A stretch of DNA of 64,000 nucleotides from positions 62,001 to 126,000 of the forward strand of contig JAEBUN010000042.1 of assembly GCA_023014365.1 (NCBI GenBank), read 5' to 3'. A model generated the notes under the pieces. The model saw nothing but the letters and a program-made list of their open reading frames with translations. It was not told the origin of the DNA and did not search any database. Source of the stretch: Lepiota brunneoincarnata. Lineage: Eukaryota; Basidiomycota; Agaricomycetes; Agaricales; Agaricaceae. Positions 1-10,058 of this stretch are shown piece by piece. The translations under genes and the position numbers were made by a program. Positions within the stretch are counted from its first letter, which is position 1. The number at the start of each line of letters is the position of its first letter.

Positions 1-633
1 TGGCTTCTCAAGGCCGAAACCCATGAGGGGGGGATAACCTGAAGGCCCTCCCCAGTTATCCCACCCCTTGAGGTCAGGATAGGAATGCAAACACAGTAGG
101 GTTACATTCCGGAAAGCCCAGAAGGGCGTCAAGGTCGTGGGTAAGCTGCCACATTGCATATACTCTGGACAGGAGGTGAGAATGTGAGTGCAGGTTTCAA
201 GCCGCAACCCACAAGGACAGGAGTGATCCTCCTGGGGGTGGAACCTAGCGTGGTACTCTCCTATAGGGGCGTGACTGAGTATAGTGCAGACTGTCCGTGC
301 TGTGCCAGCGACAAACATCCGAGGGCTGATTTCTCAGAGCCAAGTATCTCCGGAGAGGTACAAGGGTTGGAGAGGCTTCCCGAGGGAGTCCAATAGGGGG
401 AGGAAATTCCTACCCTGATACAAGGGCAAGCGAAACATATTCACCCACTTGTCAATGCACCCCCTCATGACCTCGGCACAGAGGGAGTTGATAGTGGTTG
501 TTGGGCGAACGCCCACCAAAACGCAAAGTTCCTTTGCCATCACGACAGCATCAGAGTGAAGTTTTGCAACAGAGCCCGCAGGCACCTGCCAGAAAGTGAT
601 GGTTTGCTGGGCCTTGGCAGACAACCAGCGATC
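1..633 (-). mobile_element. LINE A fragment (copy A1), RNase H C-terminus
   Basis: This is the end of a minus-strand LINE A copy whose 3' UTR lies left of the window. It encodes the last part of the RNase H domain and the linker to the terminal CCHC knuckle; the readable piece at 334-624 carries the family motifs ITFWQVPAGSV and GRNFLPLLDSLGKP. Reading frames are broken further downstream. It is cut at position 633 by the poly-T of copy A2. The sequence at the cut (CAGCGATC) is ordinary LINE A sequence, so A2 landed in, or was joined to, another LINE A. Confidence 0.8.
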
Positions 634-883
634 TTTTTTTTTTTTTTTGAAATCAACAATTTATAACACGGTGCTCGAACACAGTCTGCGTGCACTAGTT
701 ACGTACAAGGCAACTAATACATGGTATAACTACCAATGAAGGTAGGGAAGAGAGTCCCGCTGACTCAAAAGGCTACACTCTGTAAAGAAGTGCACGTGGG
801 TGAAGAGCTCACTACCCTGATGAAAATCGGGGCGTGACAGATGAGGGGTAGATAGGGCCAGCAGGTCCCTGCCCCTAAGGGCG

Positions 884-3705
884 TTAGGAGTCAGTTCTCC
901 GTAAATCCCTACACCTCGCAGACGAAGGCTCTAAGAGCTTCAGGTCTCCACCCCTAGGGGTATTAGGAGTCAATTCTCCATAAATCGCTACACCCCGCCC
1001 AGAAGGTGGGGGGCGAATAACTGTTGGCTCCTCGAGGCTGAAGCCTATGAGGGGGGAATAACCCAAAGGCCCTCCCCAGTTATCCCACCCCTTGGGGCCA
1101 GGATAGGAACGCAAACGTGGAAGGGTTGCATTCCAGAAAGCCCAGAAGGGTATCAAGGTCGTGGGTAAGCTGCCACATTGCATATACTCTGGACAGGAGG
1201 TGAGAATGTGAGTGCGGGTTTCAAGCCACAACCCACAAGGACAGGAGTGATCCTCCTGGGGGTGGAATCTAGTGTGGTACTCCCCTATCGGGGCGTGACC
1301 GAGTATAGTGCAGACTGCCCGCACTGTACCAGCAACAGACATCTGAGGGCCGATTTCCCAGAGCCAAGTACTACCAGAGAGGTACGAGGGTTGGAGAGGT
1401 TTCCTGAAGGAGTCCAAGAGAGGGAGGAAATTCCTACCTTGATACAAGGGCAAGCGAAACATATTCACCCACTTGTCAATGCATTCCCTTGTGACCTCGG
1501 CATGAAGGGAATCGATGGTGGTTGCTGGGCAGATACCCAGTGAGATGCAGAGCTCCTTCACCATCGCAACAGTGTTGGAGTGAAGCTCTGCAACAGAGCC
1601 CAAGGGCACCTGCCAGAAGGTGACGGTCCACTGGGCCTTGGCGGACAACCAGCAATCCAGAGACCAGCACACCTCCAGGGAATGGGCCTGGCCAGCATGC
1701 ACAGAAGGATCAACAGCTCTGCGGGCAGAGCCCGTGGAGCTGGTGTATATAAAGATGTGATTAGTTTTGGCACAATTGAAGACCATGCCTACTCCCAATT
1801 GAATGGAGTGGAGCTCCGCATCAGTGAGCAGAACCCTCCCCGTGGCCTGCCTGGCCTGCCTAACCAAGCGCCCACCTGCAAACATGCAAGCTGCTGAAAT
1901 GGCCTGCAGTCTCCCACATGGTAGCCAGTGGGCACCAGCTGCTATGCAAGCAGACAATGGGTCGGCCTGTGCCCTCCAAATAGAGGTGTGCAGTCCGTCG
2001 AGATGTCGTTGCTTTGAATCCCCCTCCGGATCAACAGCGTAAAGCATAAACTTGATCTGCTCCAAAAAGCGGTCCAAAAGTCTGAGACCTGGCCTGTTCT
2101 CGTCTGCAAACGGGCTGAACGACTCAGTAAGCTGCAGAAGCATATCTTGTACCTCCATGAGAGCACTCTTCACCGTGGGCTGAAGCACCAGGGTGAGAGA
2201 TGTGATAGAATGAGGGTGTACCGGGGCACTCCCCCTGAACTCATGGCCCAGCAAGGGCCAAAGCAGGTGACTTGCCGCAAGTGTGGCAACCCGGAATATT
2301 GTTCGGGAAGCCAGCTTCTTGAGATGCAGCCGGAAGGGCAGAAGGCCTGCAAGGGCCTCTGCCCCCCCAGAGGGGGATGTGCGGAACGCACTGATGATCC
2401 AATTGGTGGCTCGCCGCTGCATGGAGTTAAACATCTTGAGGATCCCCTTGTTACAGAAACCCTCGTGATACCACATTGCGTTGTAGGTCCCATGGAGGGC
2501 ATCCCAGAGGGAATCCATGTCGTGATACGGCACACCATTGTGCTGGCTCGCATCACACGCAGGGAGTTTGTGCTATTTAACCCAAGCCATAAGGTCCTAG
2601 GGGCGCTTGTTTGCAGAAGCAATTTCCTCAATCTTCTCATCAAAGAACTTGTGTTTGATGGCCTTAACAACGCATCGGAACCCGAACCACATGTTCCCCG
2701 AAGGAGCCATCTGGTACACCTGAATGGCTGCAGAGCACTCTTCATTCCACCATGGATTAGAGTGCCCCACTATGAACACCTCCTCGGAGAAGGCGTCCCA
2801 AGCCTGGGAGATGATATGAGCCACAGCCTGAGCCGCAGCCTCCACCTCCACAGGCATGCCTAAGGGCATCCGCATTGCGGCCAGCCCCTTGCATATCTGT
2901 GCTATGAACTTCGACTCCTTGTCACTATCAGGCTTCAGACTCGATGGATCACGCCAGTCATAAAACGAGTGACCAGGAGAACCAGGGTAAGAGGAGCATG
3001 GTCCAAAAGACCGTGCTTCTCCAGATCGATCAGGGGCCTGAGATTCGGATCTCAAGCCATTGGGAGGAAGACAAGATTGATCACTGATGGTGAAAGATTT
3101 GAATCATGTGGGAAGTGAGTCGGGCCCAGAACTACCGGTAATGCCAAGTCAAGTCCCAGATCCATCCCAACCTCCAAGAGAGATTGGGCGATCCCCAGAT
3201 GCGAGACCCGATTAGGATCCCACTGCTCTGAGTGGCAATTGAAGTCACCCACCATGTACATCATGGTGGGCAGGGAGTCCACCAGCCCCCAAAGGGCCAC
3301 AATGGCAGTGTGCCAGTCGTCTGAATAGACGTTTATGAGATTATAGGTGTGCCCCCCTTGCCACATGGACACAACCATAATGTCACAGTGGTCAACCAAA
3401 TCCCTACAGAGGGACGGCCGCAACAGCTTCAGCCTTGAGTGGACATACGCTAACACTCGTGGGGACGAATCACCTGGCTGAGGATTCCAGATACACGTCC
3501 ACTCCAGGTGGAGTAGAGCACCTACAATGCCCTCACCATTCTTGCAAACAGTAGAGGGAGCCTTATGGAGGTTTCGCCAAGGGGGTTCTTGCACAAACAA
3601 AATGTCAAAGTCATTTTTGTATAACTCAAGATAAGAGTCCAGTAAAATGTAATTACGATTTACATTTTGAGAGCATATACGTAACTCATTAAGGAACCTA
3701 AACAT
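884..3705 (-). pseudogene. LINE A ORF2 (endonuclease, deleted RT, RNase H), copy A2
   Basis: ORF2 begins at 3705. The piece 3052-3705 encodes the APE-type endonuclease start (ICSQNVNRNYILLDS, QEPPW, GDFNCHSEQWDP). The next piece, 2597-3055, holds the rest of the endonuclease in a shifted frame. The piece 884-2533 jumps from pre-RT text straight into the region after the RT thumb and then RNase H (IFIYTSSTGSARRAVDPSV) and the terminal CCHC (CPCGLWLETRTHILTSC). The polymerase motifs, including YVDD, are missing, so the product could not reverse transcribe. Confidence 0.85.
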
Positions 3706-5749
3706 TATTCTTAGACTGAGTTAGCGAGACCTTGGAGGCGGTGGGGGGATTGTGTACCTTCTGATAATGTTTCTTAGCCCAACCATCCTCAAAATGCTTG
3801 TGCCAGAACAGACACTTCTTGTCATGGGTAGCGTGGGGACCGCCACAGTTTCTACAACAGGACTGGTGGGGGCACGGAGTGCCCTCAGCAGTGCTGGCGA
3901 CCAGTGGATTTGTGTTGGGGCAGGCCTTACAGCATCCCACTATCGACCGATGATTGTCCTCGCTGTGGGGCTTGGAACAGATTGGGTAGGTAGGGAATCT
4001 CACCCTGCAAACATTAGTCAGGTGCCCCCACCGCTAGCAACGGTGGCAGAGAGATGTCCTGACCCACTGGGAGGCCACACTTATAGGGCAAGTGTGGGGC
4101 CCAACGGCCAACGACCTTCCGATCATTGACTTGGAAGAGGACCTGGTCTGCGAGTCCCAGATCTTGACCCAGATGGTCGCAGTGTCTAATTTGTTGGAGT
4201 TCCTCCAAATTCAGGGAGGGCCCTGGAGGTTTTGGAAGCCACAATGCGACGACTGCTGCATGATGTTTTCTATCCACTGACTGGTAATACAGGACCCATC
4301 AGGGGCGAAGAAGGAAACGTCCAACACTTTCATGAAGGACTTGGAGGAGGGGACCATCGCCATAGGCTTCAAACCTGCTGGGAAGAATTGGGAAGCCCAG
4401 TCCTGGATCACGTTGAGATCCGCAGTGGACACAACCGGGTCAGTTGCCAAAGACAAGCCATCGTATGCTGGGGAAGCAGATGTGACATTGAGGGAGGATT
4501 TCGCATTGAGGAGGGCTCGGTTAGCTCCTGCAACAACCTGAGACAAGTCCTTGACCGGGGGCCTAGGGCCTACAAACAGGATGATGACCTGGTGCCTTGT
4601 GGGGTCAGAGGTAGTGTTGCAAGGCCTCTTGTGGGGCCTCCCAGACGAGGGAGTAGGGGAACCCCTTCCAATGGTGTGGAGGATGTCCACAGGGGAGAGG
4701 TGGGGGAAGGCCCTCGCCATGGTAGCAATAGCCTCCGTGACCTTAGTATCGCCATCCCTAGAGACCAGTGGGGTGGCGGCCACCTGAGCAAAGGAGCACT
4801 TAGCACTCCTAGGCTTGGTGGAGAGATTGACCTTCGGCAGTGGCAGGAAAGCCTTCTGCGCATAGGACATGCCTGCTTGCGACAGGCTAGGCCCCAGAGG
4901 GTTAAACAGTGGCACAGGGGGAGGGGGGGCTTTGCCCTTGCCCTTGCCCTTGGACTTAGAGGGTTTGGCCCCACCTATCTCCACAGCCAAGGTGGCATTG
5001 GAGTCGGGGGCCGTATCCATAGGGGCTGGCACAATGGCCAGCCAGGAGGGTGGGACAGTCGCAGCAGGTTTGACCCAGCTAGGACCTCCAACTACCTCAG
5101 GGACATCTGGGATGCTGCTCCCAAAAGACTGTATCCCGTCGATAATGGACTGATGGAAGGTAGGCTCGGGGCCCCCCTTGCACTTCAATCCGTAGTCTAA
5201 GAACCTGCAATGCCCAGTGTGCTGCAAGAGTCCATTGAAAGCAAGCCAGGCCCTCTCCCATGAGGGGCCCACCATCAATGCCTCGGTGTGCTTGACAAAA
5301 TACTCCATGGCGAGATTGAACGACTCTGCTATTGCCCGAAGGTGGCCTGCTTGACTATCATTGTTGGGTTTGGCAACTAAGTCAACCCTCAGGGGGGAGA
5401 TTGCAGGGGGGACAAAGAGGGGACAACCCCCTTCACTGAAGTTACGCCTCGGTTGCTTGGAAGACGACCGAGAGTCATTAGAGAAGGCAGAGAGATGAAA
5501 TAGGGCAAGCCTGCTGCGGTGTCTCCACTGGGTTGATGGCCATCCCACAAGGTGGGGAAACCGCTGCGTACATGCTTGCCGCTGTACCGTAGCAGCTAGC
5601 AGGCTCTTGAAGAGGACTCCTAGGGGAGCCAGGGGACAGAACATCCAAAGGGTTGGTGGAGGGGGTAGGGGAGGGGCCGTGGCCTGAACCGTGGGATCCA
5701 CCATGATCCACCCCTCCTCACGCTACCTGTTAAGAGGCCAAGGAGGACA
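3698..5749 (-). pseudogene. LINE A ORF1 (Gag-like, zinc knuckles), copy A2
   Basis: ORF1 of LINE A, an RNA-binding nucleocapsid-like protein that would coat LINE RNA. The long readable stretch is 4211-5704 (497 aa), and the zinc-knuckle tail is at 3698-4003 in another frame. The tail shows CPICSKPHSEDNH and CRNCGGPHATHDKKC, CCHC-type knuckles typical of LINE ORF1 proteins. The expected start at 5749 is followed by an early TAA, and at least one frameshift separates the body from the knuckles, so this copy is dead. The stop of ORF1 overlaps the ATG of ORF2 by 8 nt (ATGTTTAG around 3698-3705). Confidence 0.8.
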
Positions 5750-5871
5750 TGTGAGGTTGCAAGTACTTCTAGTCGAATCTAACAACAGGGGTGCGCAGGA
5801 TGAGAGATAGAGCATCAAGGTGGGTGTGGCTGTGCATGTGCTGGTGAAAGTACCAGATCAAGAAGTGATGG

Positions 5872-6882
5872 TTCTGGACAGTCTCTGCTGGGGTCAGTGG
5901 ATCCCTGGCTGGTCAAAACGGGTTAGGAGTCCCCCTGGGCACGTCCTGGGTGGGTTTGCAGTGGGACAACTGCGCTCTTCATCAAGCTCTTGCGAAACCT
6001 GTAGCAAGTATGCTTTCCCCCAAATATCCCCTCGTGAGTAGGGAGTCTCCTGCTTGAAAATAAGGGCATGCCCACAAGGGACTGAGAGGATAGGGGATGG
6101 TAAGAGGGGGTATCAAGGTGAGAACAAGCTGACCGTGAGGATAGGCCACCCCCCTCCTGCATTCCAAGCAAGTAAAGCTCAGCCAGGTGCAGGACGTTAG
6201 TAGGGATCACCCAAACTCCGGGGCAGCTCTCATGCTGTGACTTCCATCCCAGTAGTGGCCCCTGCAAAACAATAAGCCTGGACAGTTATATGGGGATCCA
6301 TGCTTATCGCAGATCTGGGCAACCAGATCTCGATTACAAACTGGCTGCTGGGTAACGGGAAGGTGGTCTGGGGGTCACGCCCTGGGTAGCCACTGGGCTG
6401 TAGCAGTTCATTCAGAGAATGGCGAACCGGCTTGAGAGGTCAAGATCTGCCATTGATTGATCCCGGGTAAGATCCAGGTTTATTGGTTTGAGTTGTTACT
6501 ACGTTAGTAGTTCTAGTGTGAGTCTGTGGGGTGAGTGGTGGAGTTTAGCCCGCCTTGTACACCCTTTAGGAAGGCTTCGCACTGACCTGCTACCCCGGGG
6601 ATTACCTAGTTGGGAGGGCAATGGGTTTGGGGTGTTCTGCAATTTTGCGCCGCCTCATGTAAGTCCAGCCTGCTGGCTTTAGTGCTGCACCAATTAGGGA
6701 GGCTGTTAATGTGCTGACCCATGCCCCTGGGCGCACCACCTATAGAGGAGGCCCCCGCCTGTGTCTATAGTGAGTAAAGCTCAGTCTGGCATGGGAGTAA
6801 TAGGTGCCATAGCACTCATCTCACGCCAAGTGGACCATGTTGGGGTTACGCAGAGTTTGCCTGCAAGGAACTCTTTGGACAG
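5872..6882 (+). mobile_element. Module E, 5'-truncated and CpG-decayed copy
   Basis: This 1,011 bp segment aligns end to end with the last 1,012 bp of the full module E (9047-10058). It ends at the module's usual 3' boundary (TTGGACAG here, TTGGACGG elsewhere) and is fused to a LINE A 3' fragment at 6883. Compared with the young copies, many CpG sites have become TpG or CpA, for example CTCGCGAAA to CTTGCGAAA and GTAGCGAG to GTAGCAAG, so this is an old copy. It has no credible coding sequence. Its left edge abuts the 5' end of LINE A copy A2. Confidence 0.8.
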
Positions 6883-7161
6883 GTGCTGGGCCATGAGTTC
6901 AGGGGAAGCGCCTTGGCACACCCTCGTTCTATCGCATCTCTCACCCTGGCACTTCGGCCCAAGTTTGTCAGGGTAGCGAGCTCTTCACCCACATGCACTT
7001 CTTTACAGAGTGTAGCCTTTTGAGTCAGCAGGACTCTCTTCTCTACCTTCATTGGTAGTTATACCATGTATTAGTTGCCTTGTACGTAGCTAGTGCACGT
7101 GGACTGTGTTCGAGCACCGCGTTATAAATTGTTGATTTCAAAAATAAAAATAAAAATAAAA
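6883..7161 (+). mobile_element. LINE A 3' fragment fused behind module E
   Basis: This continues from module E without a gap. It begins in the LINE A post-RT coding region (LGHEFRGSA, then a broken frame), then jumps at about 6960-6980 to the LINE A 3' UTR, and ends with TATAAATTGTTGATTTC and an impure A tail with T every six bases (7138-7161). Together with 5872-6882 it forms an E-LINE A chimera inserted in copia C1. I cannot find a matching left TSD. Confidence 0.75.
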
Positions 7162-7568
7162 CCTGTCACTCGTCCTGTCTCCTTGCAATCACCATGAGAG
7201 GCATCTGAGTAGGTTATAAACAACTTGTCATCATCGTTCCCTTTGTAGACTAGCTTGTAGTCAGTAGTACCTTTGAGGTAACAGAAGAAGTGTTTGATAG
7301 CTGCCCAGTGCTGGAGGCCAGGATTGTGATTAAACCGCCTCAGATAAGCAACAGCAAATGCAATGTCGGGACAAGTCATGGTGGCCAAGTACTGGAGTGC
7401 ACCCACAGCACTGAGATAGGGAATAGAGCGCATCTGGTCTTGTTCTGCAGGGGAGATTGTGATGTTGGCTAAGTCAATTCCTGGACTTATAGGAGTCTTC
7501 ACAGGATTGCAGTCATCCATACCAAACTGTTTGAGCATAGAATCAATATAGTGTGATTGTGAAAGGGA
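7162..7568 (-). pseudogene. Copia C1 RNase H segment
   Basis: Encodes the start of the copia RNase H region, with the family text MDDCNPVKTP, YLSAVGALQYLATM and ITYSDASHGDCKETGR. Position MLKQFG keeps a glutamine codon where copia C2 has a TAG stop. It is cut on the left by the E-LINE A chimera and on the right by SINE Y, so the remainder of RNase H and the 3' LTR are missing here. Confidence 0.8.
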
Positions 7569-8643
7569 TTTTTTTTTTTTTTTGAAATCAACAATTTACG
7601 AGGTATAGGGCCCTCCCATGAGGGAGGACCCTATTGCTATGCGCTCTTGCGAGGCAAGCACCGGATGCACCGGACCCCGGAATCAACTTAGACTCTAACC
7701 TGGCTTAGTCAGTCAGGAGAACCGACAGAGGATTTAGTGCACTCGAGCCAGGTTGCGGGAGACTGTCCCGGCCCGCTACGGCTTACGCTTCGCCAGGGAG
7801 TTAGTATAGAGCCCCGGTTACTGGGCTTCCCATTCCCGGGCAGGTGGTTCGCTGATGCCAACTGGTGCGGATCCCCACCTGTCCTAGGTCTCTGCCTCGC
7901 CCACAGCCAACCACGTTGCACTCCCAGAGGTCCATGGACCAGTGGCGTGGAGTTGTTTCAGTACCCTAAGCCTGCGCCGCCCACTTCAGACGGAACACCC
8001 ACAGGGGATCTAACCCCAGGGCATGCCCAGATGCAGACTCACCCAGAGCTCCAAGGTCTGGGTGGCGGACCTCCCCAATTGGCAGCCCCTATGGGAGAAG
8101 CCGTGGGTAACCCCAAAGCCCCAGTGCCCCACCCTTTGCCACCCGACCGGATACCTACTACCATGGACTAACGACCGGTACTTACTTGGCTTAAGCTGGC
8201 AGCACCCGGACCAAGCATTCCCATGTGGGGGGTTACCTGGCCCCTTATTGGGACGTTCAATCTGTTTTTGTTAGAATTCCCCCACTTACCACACCCTGTG
8301 CTTTCGCTCCCTTATCAGGCACAGCCGATCTAGTCCGATCGAGATTGATCCAGATCTGCCACTTTGGGCTCCAATGATCTCTTCCCCAGATTTACCCCAG
8401 ATCGGCAATTGCCAGTCGCCAAATCGAGAACTGAGATCAAGGAGACCATTGAATTTCCTTGGAGATAGTTTACCCACCCGAAGAACCGAGCACACAGTAG
8501 TATCCGATGACAACCGCGCGACCTCTCTCCACTTCACAGGTATGGAGGATGAGAGGGAATCGAACCCCCAACCTTTCCGGCAGCCGTGCACAGCCACCTC
8601 TCCCCATCTTTAGTGATCGAAACCACTGGGCTAGAGGGGCCCT
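7569..8643 (-). mobile_element. tRNA-derived SINE with a LINE A-type 3' tail (SINE Y)
   Basis: This is a complete 1,075 bp insertion into copia C1, flanked by a 15 bp TSD (TGATTGTGAAAGGGA at 7554-7568 and 8644-8658). Reading on the minus strand it begins with a tRNA-like head, continues through a roughly 0.9 kb non-coding body, forms a strong hairpin at about 7604-7634 (12 bp stem, 4 nt loop) and ends AAATTGTTGATTTC plus poly-A (7569-7584). That tail is identical to the last bases of LINE A. Head, tail and TSD together support a SINE mobilised by LINE A. The body is unusually long for a SINE. Confidence 0.85.
8548..8642 (-). promoter_or_regulatory. RNA polymerase III internal promoter (A and B boxes) of SINE Y
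   Basis: On the minus strand the A box TAGCCCAGTGG lies at 8633-8623 and a perfect B box GGTTCGATTCC at 8566-8556, about 57 nt apart. This spacing fits a tRNA with a long variable arm or an intron. The A box starts about 10 nt from the element's 5' end, as in a real tRNA gene. The acceptor stem does not pair well, so this is a tRNA-derived promoter head and not a functional tRNA. Confidence 0.8.
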
Positions 8644-8826
8644 TGATTGTGAAAGGGAGATGGTGCGGTTGGGGATGTCCTAAGTGATCTGGATGTTGAG
8701 AAGAAAGGAGGTGAGACCAAGATCATGGAGTTTGAAGTGTTTTGACAGCTTAGCTACTGTTCTGTCCATGGCTTGATTGTTCTTGGATACAAGTGTGATG
8801 TCATTAATGAAGATGAGAACAATAGC

Positions 8827-10058
8827 GCGCTCCTTTCCCTCTTACCACCACCATCCCCCTCTTATATTATTTTCTACTCCTAATCTACAGGCAGCCGTCC
8901 CGTTCTTAGTGGGTTGTCTACACTATTCCACCTCTCTTCACCCTTCTGGAGCGTCCCGGGGCTGTCTGGGGTTGTTGGGGAGTTGGGTGCGCCCTTGGCA
9001 AAGGTGCTTAATGGCTGGGTATGCTGGCCGCCTGATGAGCTGGCGATTCTGGGCGGTCTCTGCTGGGGTCAGTGGATCCCTGGCTGGCCGAAATGGGTTA
9101 GGAGTCCCCCTGGGCACGTCCTGGGTGGGTTCGCAGTGGGACAACCGCGCTCCTCGCCAAGCTCTCGCGAAACCTGTAGCGAGTGCGCTTCCCCCAAATA
9201 CCCCCTCGCGAGTAGGGAGTCTCCCGCTTGAAAACGAGGGCACGCCCGCAAGGGACCGAGAGGATAGGGGACGGTAAGAGGGGGCATAGCCGTGAAAACA
9301 AGCCGACCGAGAGGACAGGCCACCCCCCTCCTGCATTCCAAGCGAGTAAAGCTCAGCCGGGTGCAGGACGTTAGTAGGGATCACCCAAACTCCGGGGCAG
9401 CTCTCACGCTGCGACTTCCATCCCGGTAGCGGCCCCTGCAAGACAGTAAGCCCGGACAGTTATACGGGGATCCGTGCTTATCGTGGATCTGGGCAACCGG
9501 ATCTCGATCACGAACCGGCTGCTGGGTAACGGGAAGGTGGTCCGGGGGTCGCGCCCTGGGTAGCCACTGGGCCGTAGCGGTTCGTTCAGAGAATGGCGAA
9601 CCGGCTCGAGAGATCAAGATCTGCTGTCGATCGATCCCGGGTAAGATCCGGGTTTATCGGTTTGAGTTGTTACCACGTCAGTGGTTCTAGCGTGAGCCTG
9701 TGAGTTGAGTGGCGGAGTTTAGCCCGCCTTGTACACCCTTTAGGAAGGCCTTCTGCGCCGACCCGCTACCCCGGGGATTACCTAGTTGGGAGGGCAACGG
9801 GTTTGGGGTGTTCCGCGATTTTGCGCCGCCTCATGTAAGTCCGGCCCGTTGGCTTTAGTGCCGCACCAATTAGGGAGGCTGTTAGTGTGCCGACCCATGC
9901 CCCCGGGCGCACCACCTATAGGGGAGGCCCCCGCCTGTGTCTATGGCGAGTAAAGCTCAGTCTGGCATGGGAGTAACGGGCGCCGTAGCACTCATCTTAC
10001 GCCAAGCGGGCCATGTTGGGATCACGCGGAGTTTGCCCGCAAGGGGCTCCTTGGACGG
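8827..10058 (+). mobile_element. Module E, full length (1,232 bp), copy 1
   Basis: A non-coding sequence that starts GCGCTCCTTTCCCTC and ends GGGGCTCCTTGGACGG. Two other copies in the window (31179-32410 and 42024-43255) have the same length and nearly the same sequence. It has no terminal inverted repeats and no poly-A of its own, and its three or four short frames lack domains and run on both strands. A phrase GAGTAAAGCTCAG occurs twice (about 9344 and 9948). It is joined at its 3' end to LINE B at a point beginning TCGTGCGTGGTTCC. I read it as a copy of an independent RNA captured by LINE reverse transcriptase. Confidence 0.85.

Larger units (their letters stand above)
634..5871 (-). mobile_element. 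LINE A copy A2, 5'-complete but internally deleted
   Basis: A minus-strand LINE A runs from poly-T (634-648, its poly-A tail) to a 5' end at 5871. The 5' end is the same base as in the full-length copy at 25698-37377, so this copy is not 5'-truncated. It is about 1.2 kb shorter because most of the reverse transcriptase is missing: at about 2482-2486 the text before the RT core (DALHGTYNA) joins directly to post-RT text (WYHEGFCNKG). ORF1, endonuclease and RNase H remain as broken frames. No TSD can be matched: the left flank is LINE A and the right flank is module E. Confidence 0.85.

Noticed and set aside
9033..9095. Hammerhead-like CTGATGAG...CGAAA in module E
   Set aside because: The sequence between the two core boxes does not form the needed stem II, and no paired stem III follows.
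9098..9301. Coding potential in module E
   Set aside because: The short frames on both strands lack motifs, start at different places in different copies and are broken in the older copies.
8827..10058. Module E as a Helitron or DNA transposon
   Set aside because: No terminal inverted repeats, no TC...CTRR ends with a 3' hairpin, and its only TSDs enclose the fused LINE as well.
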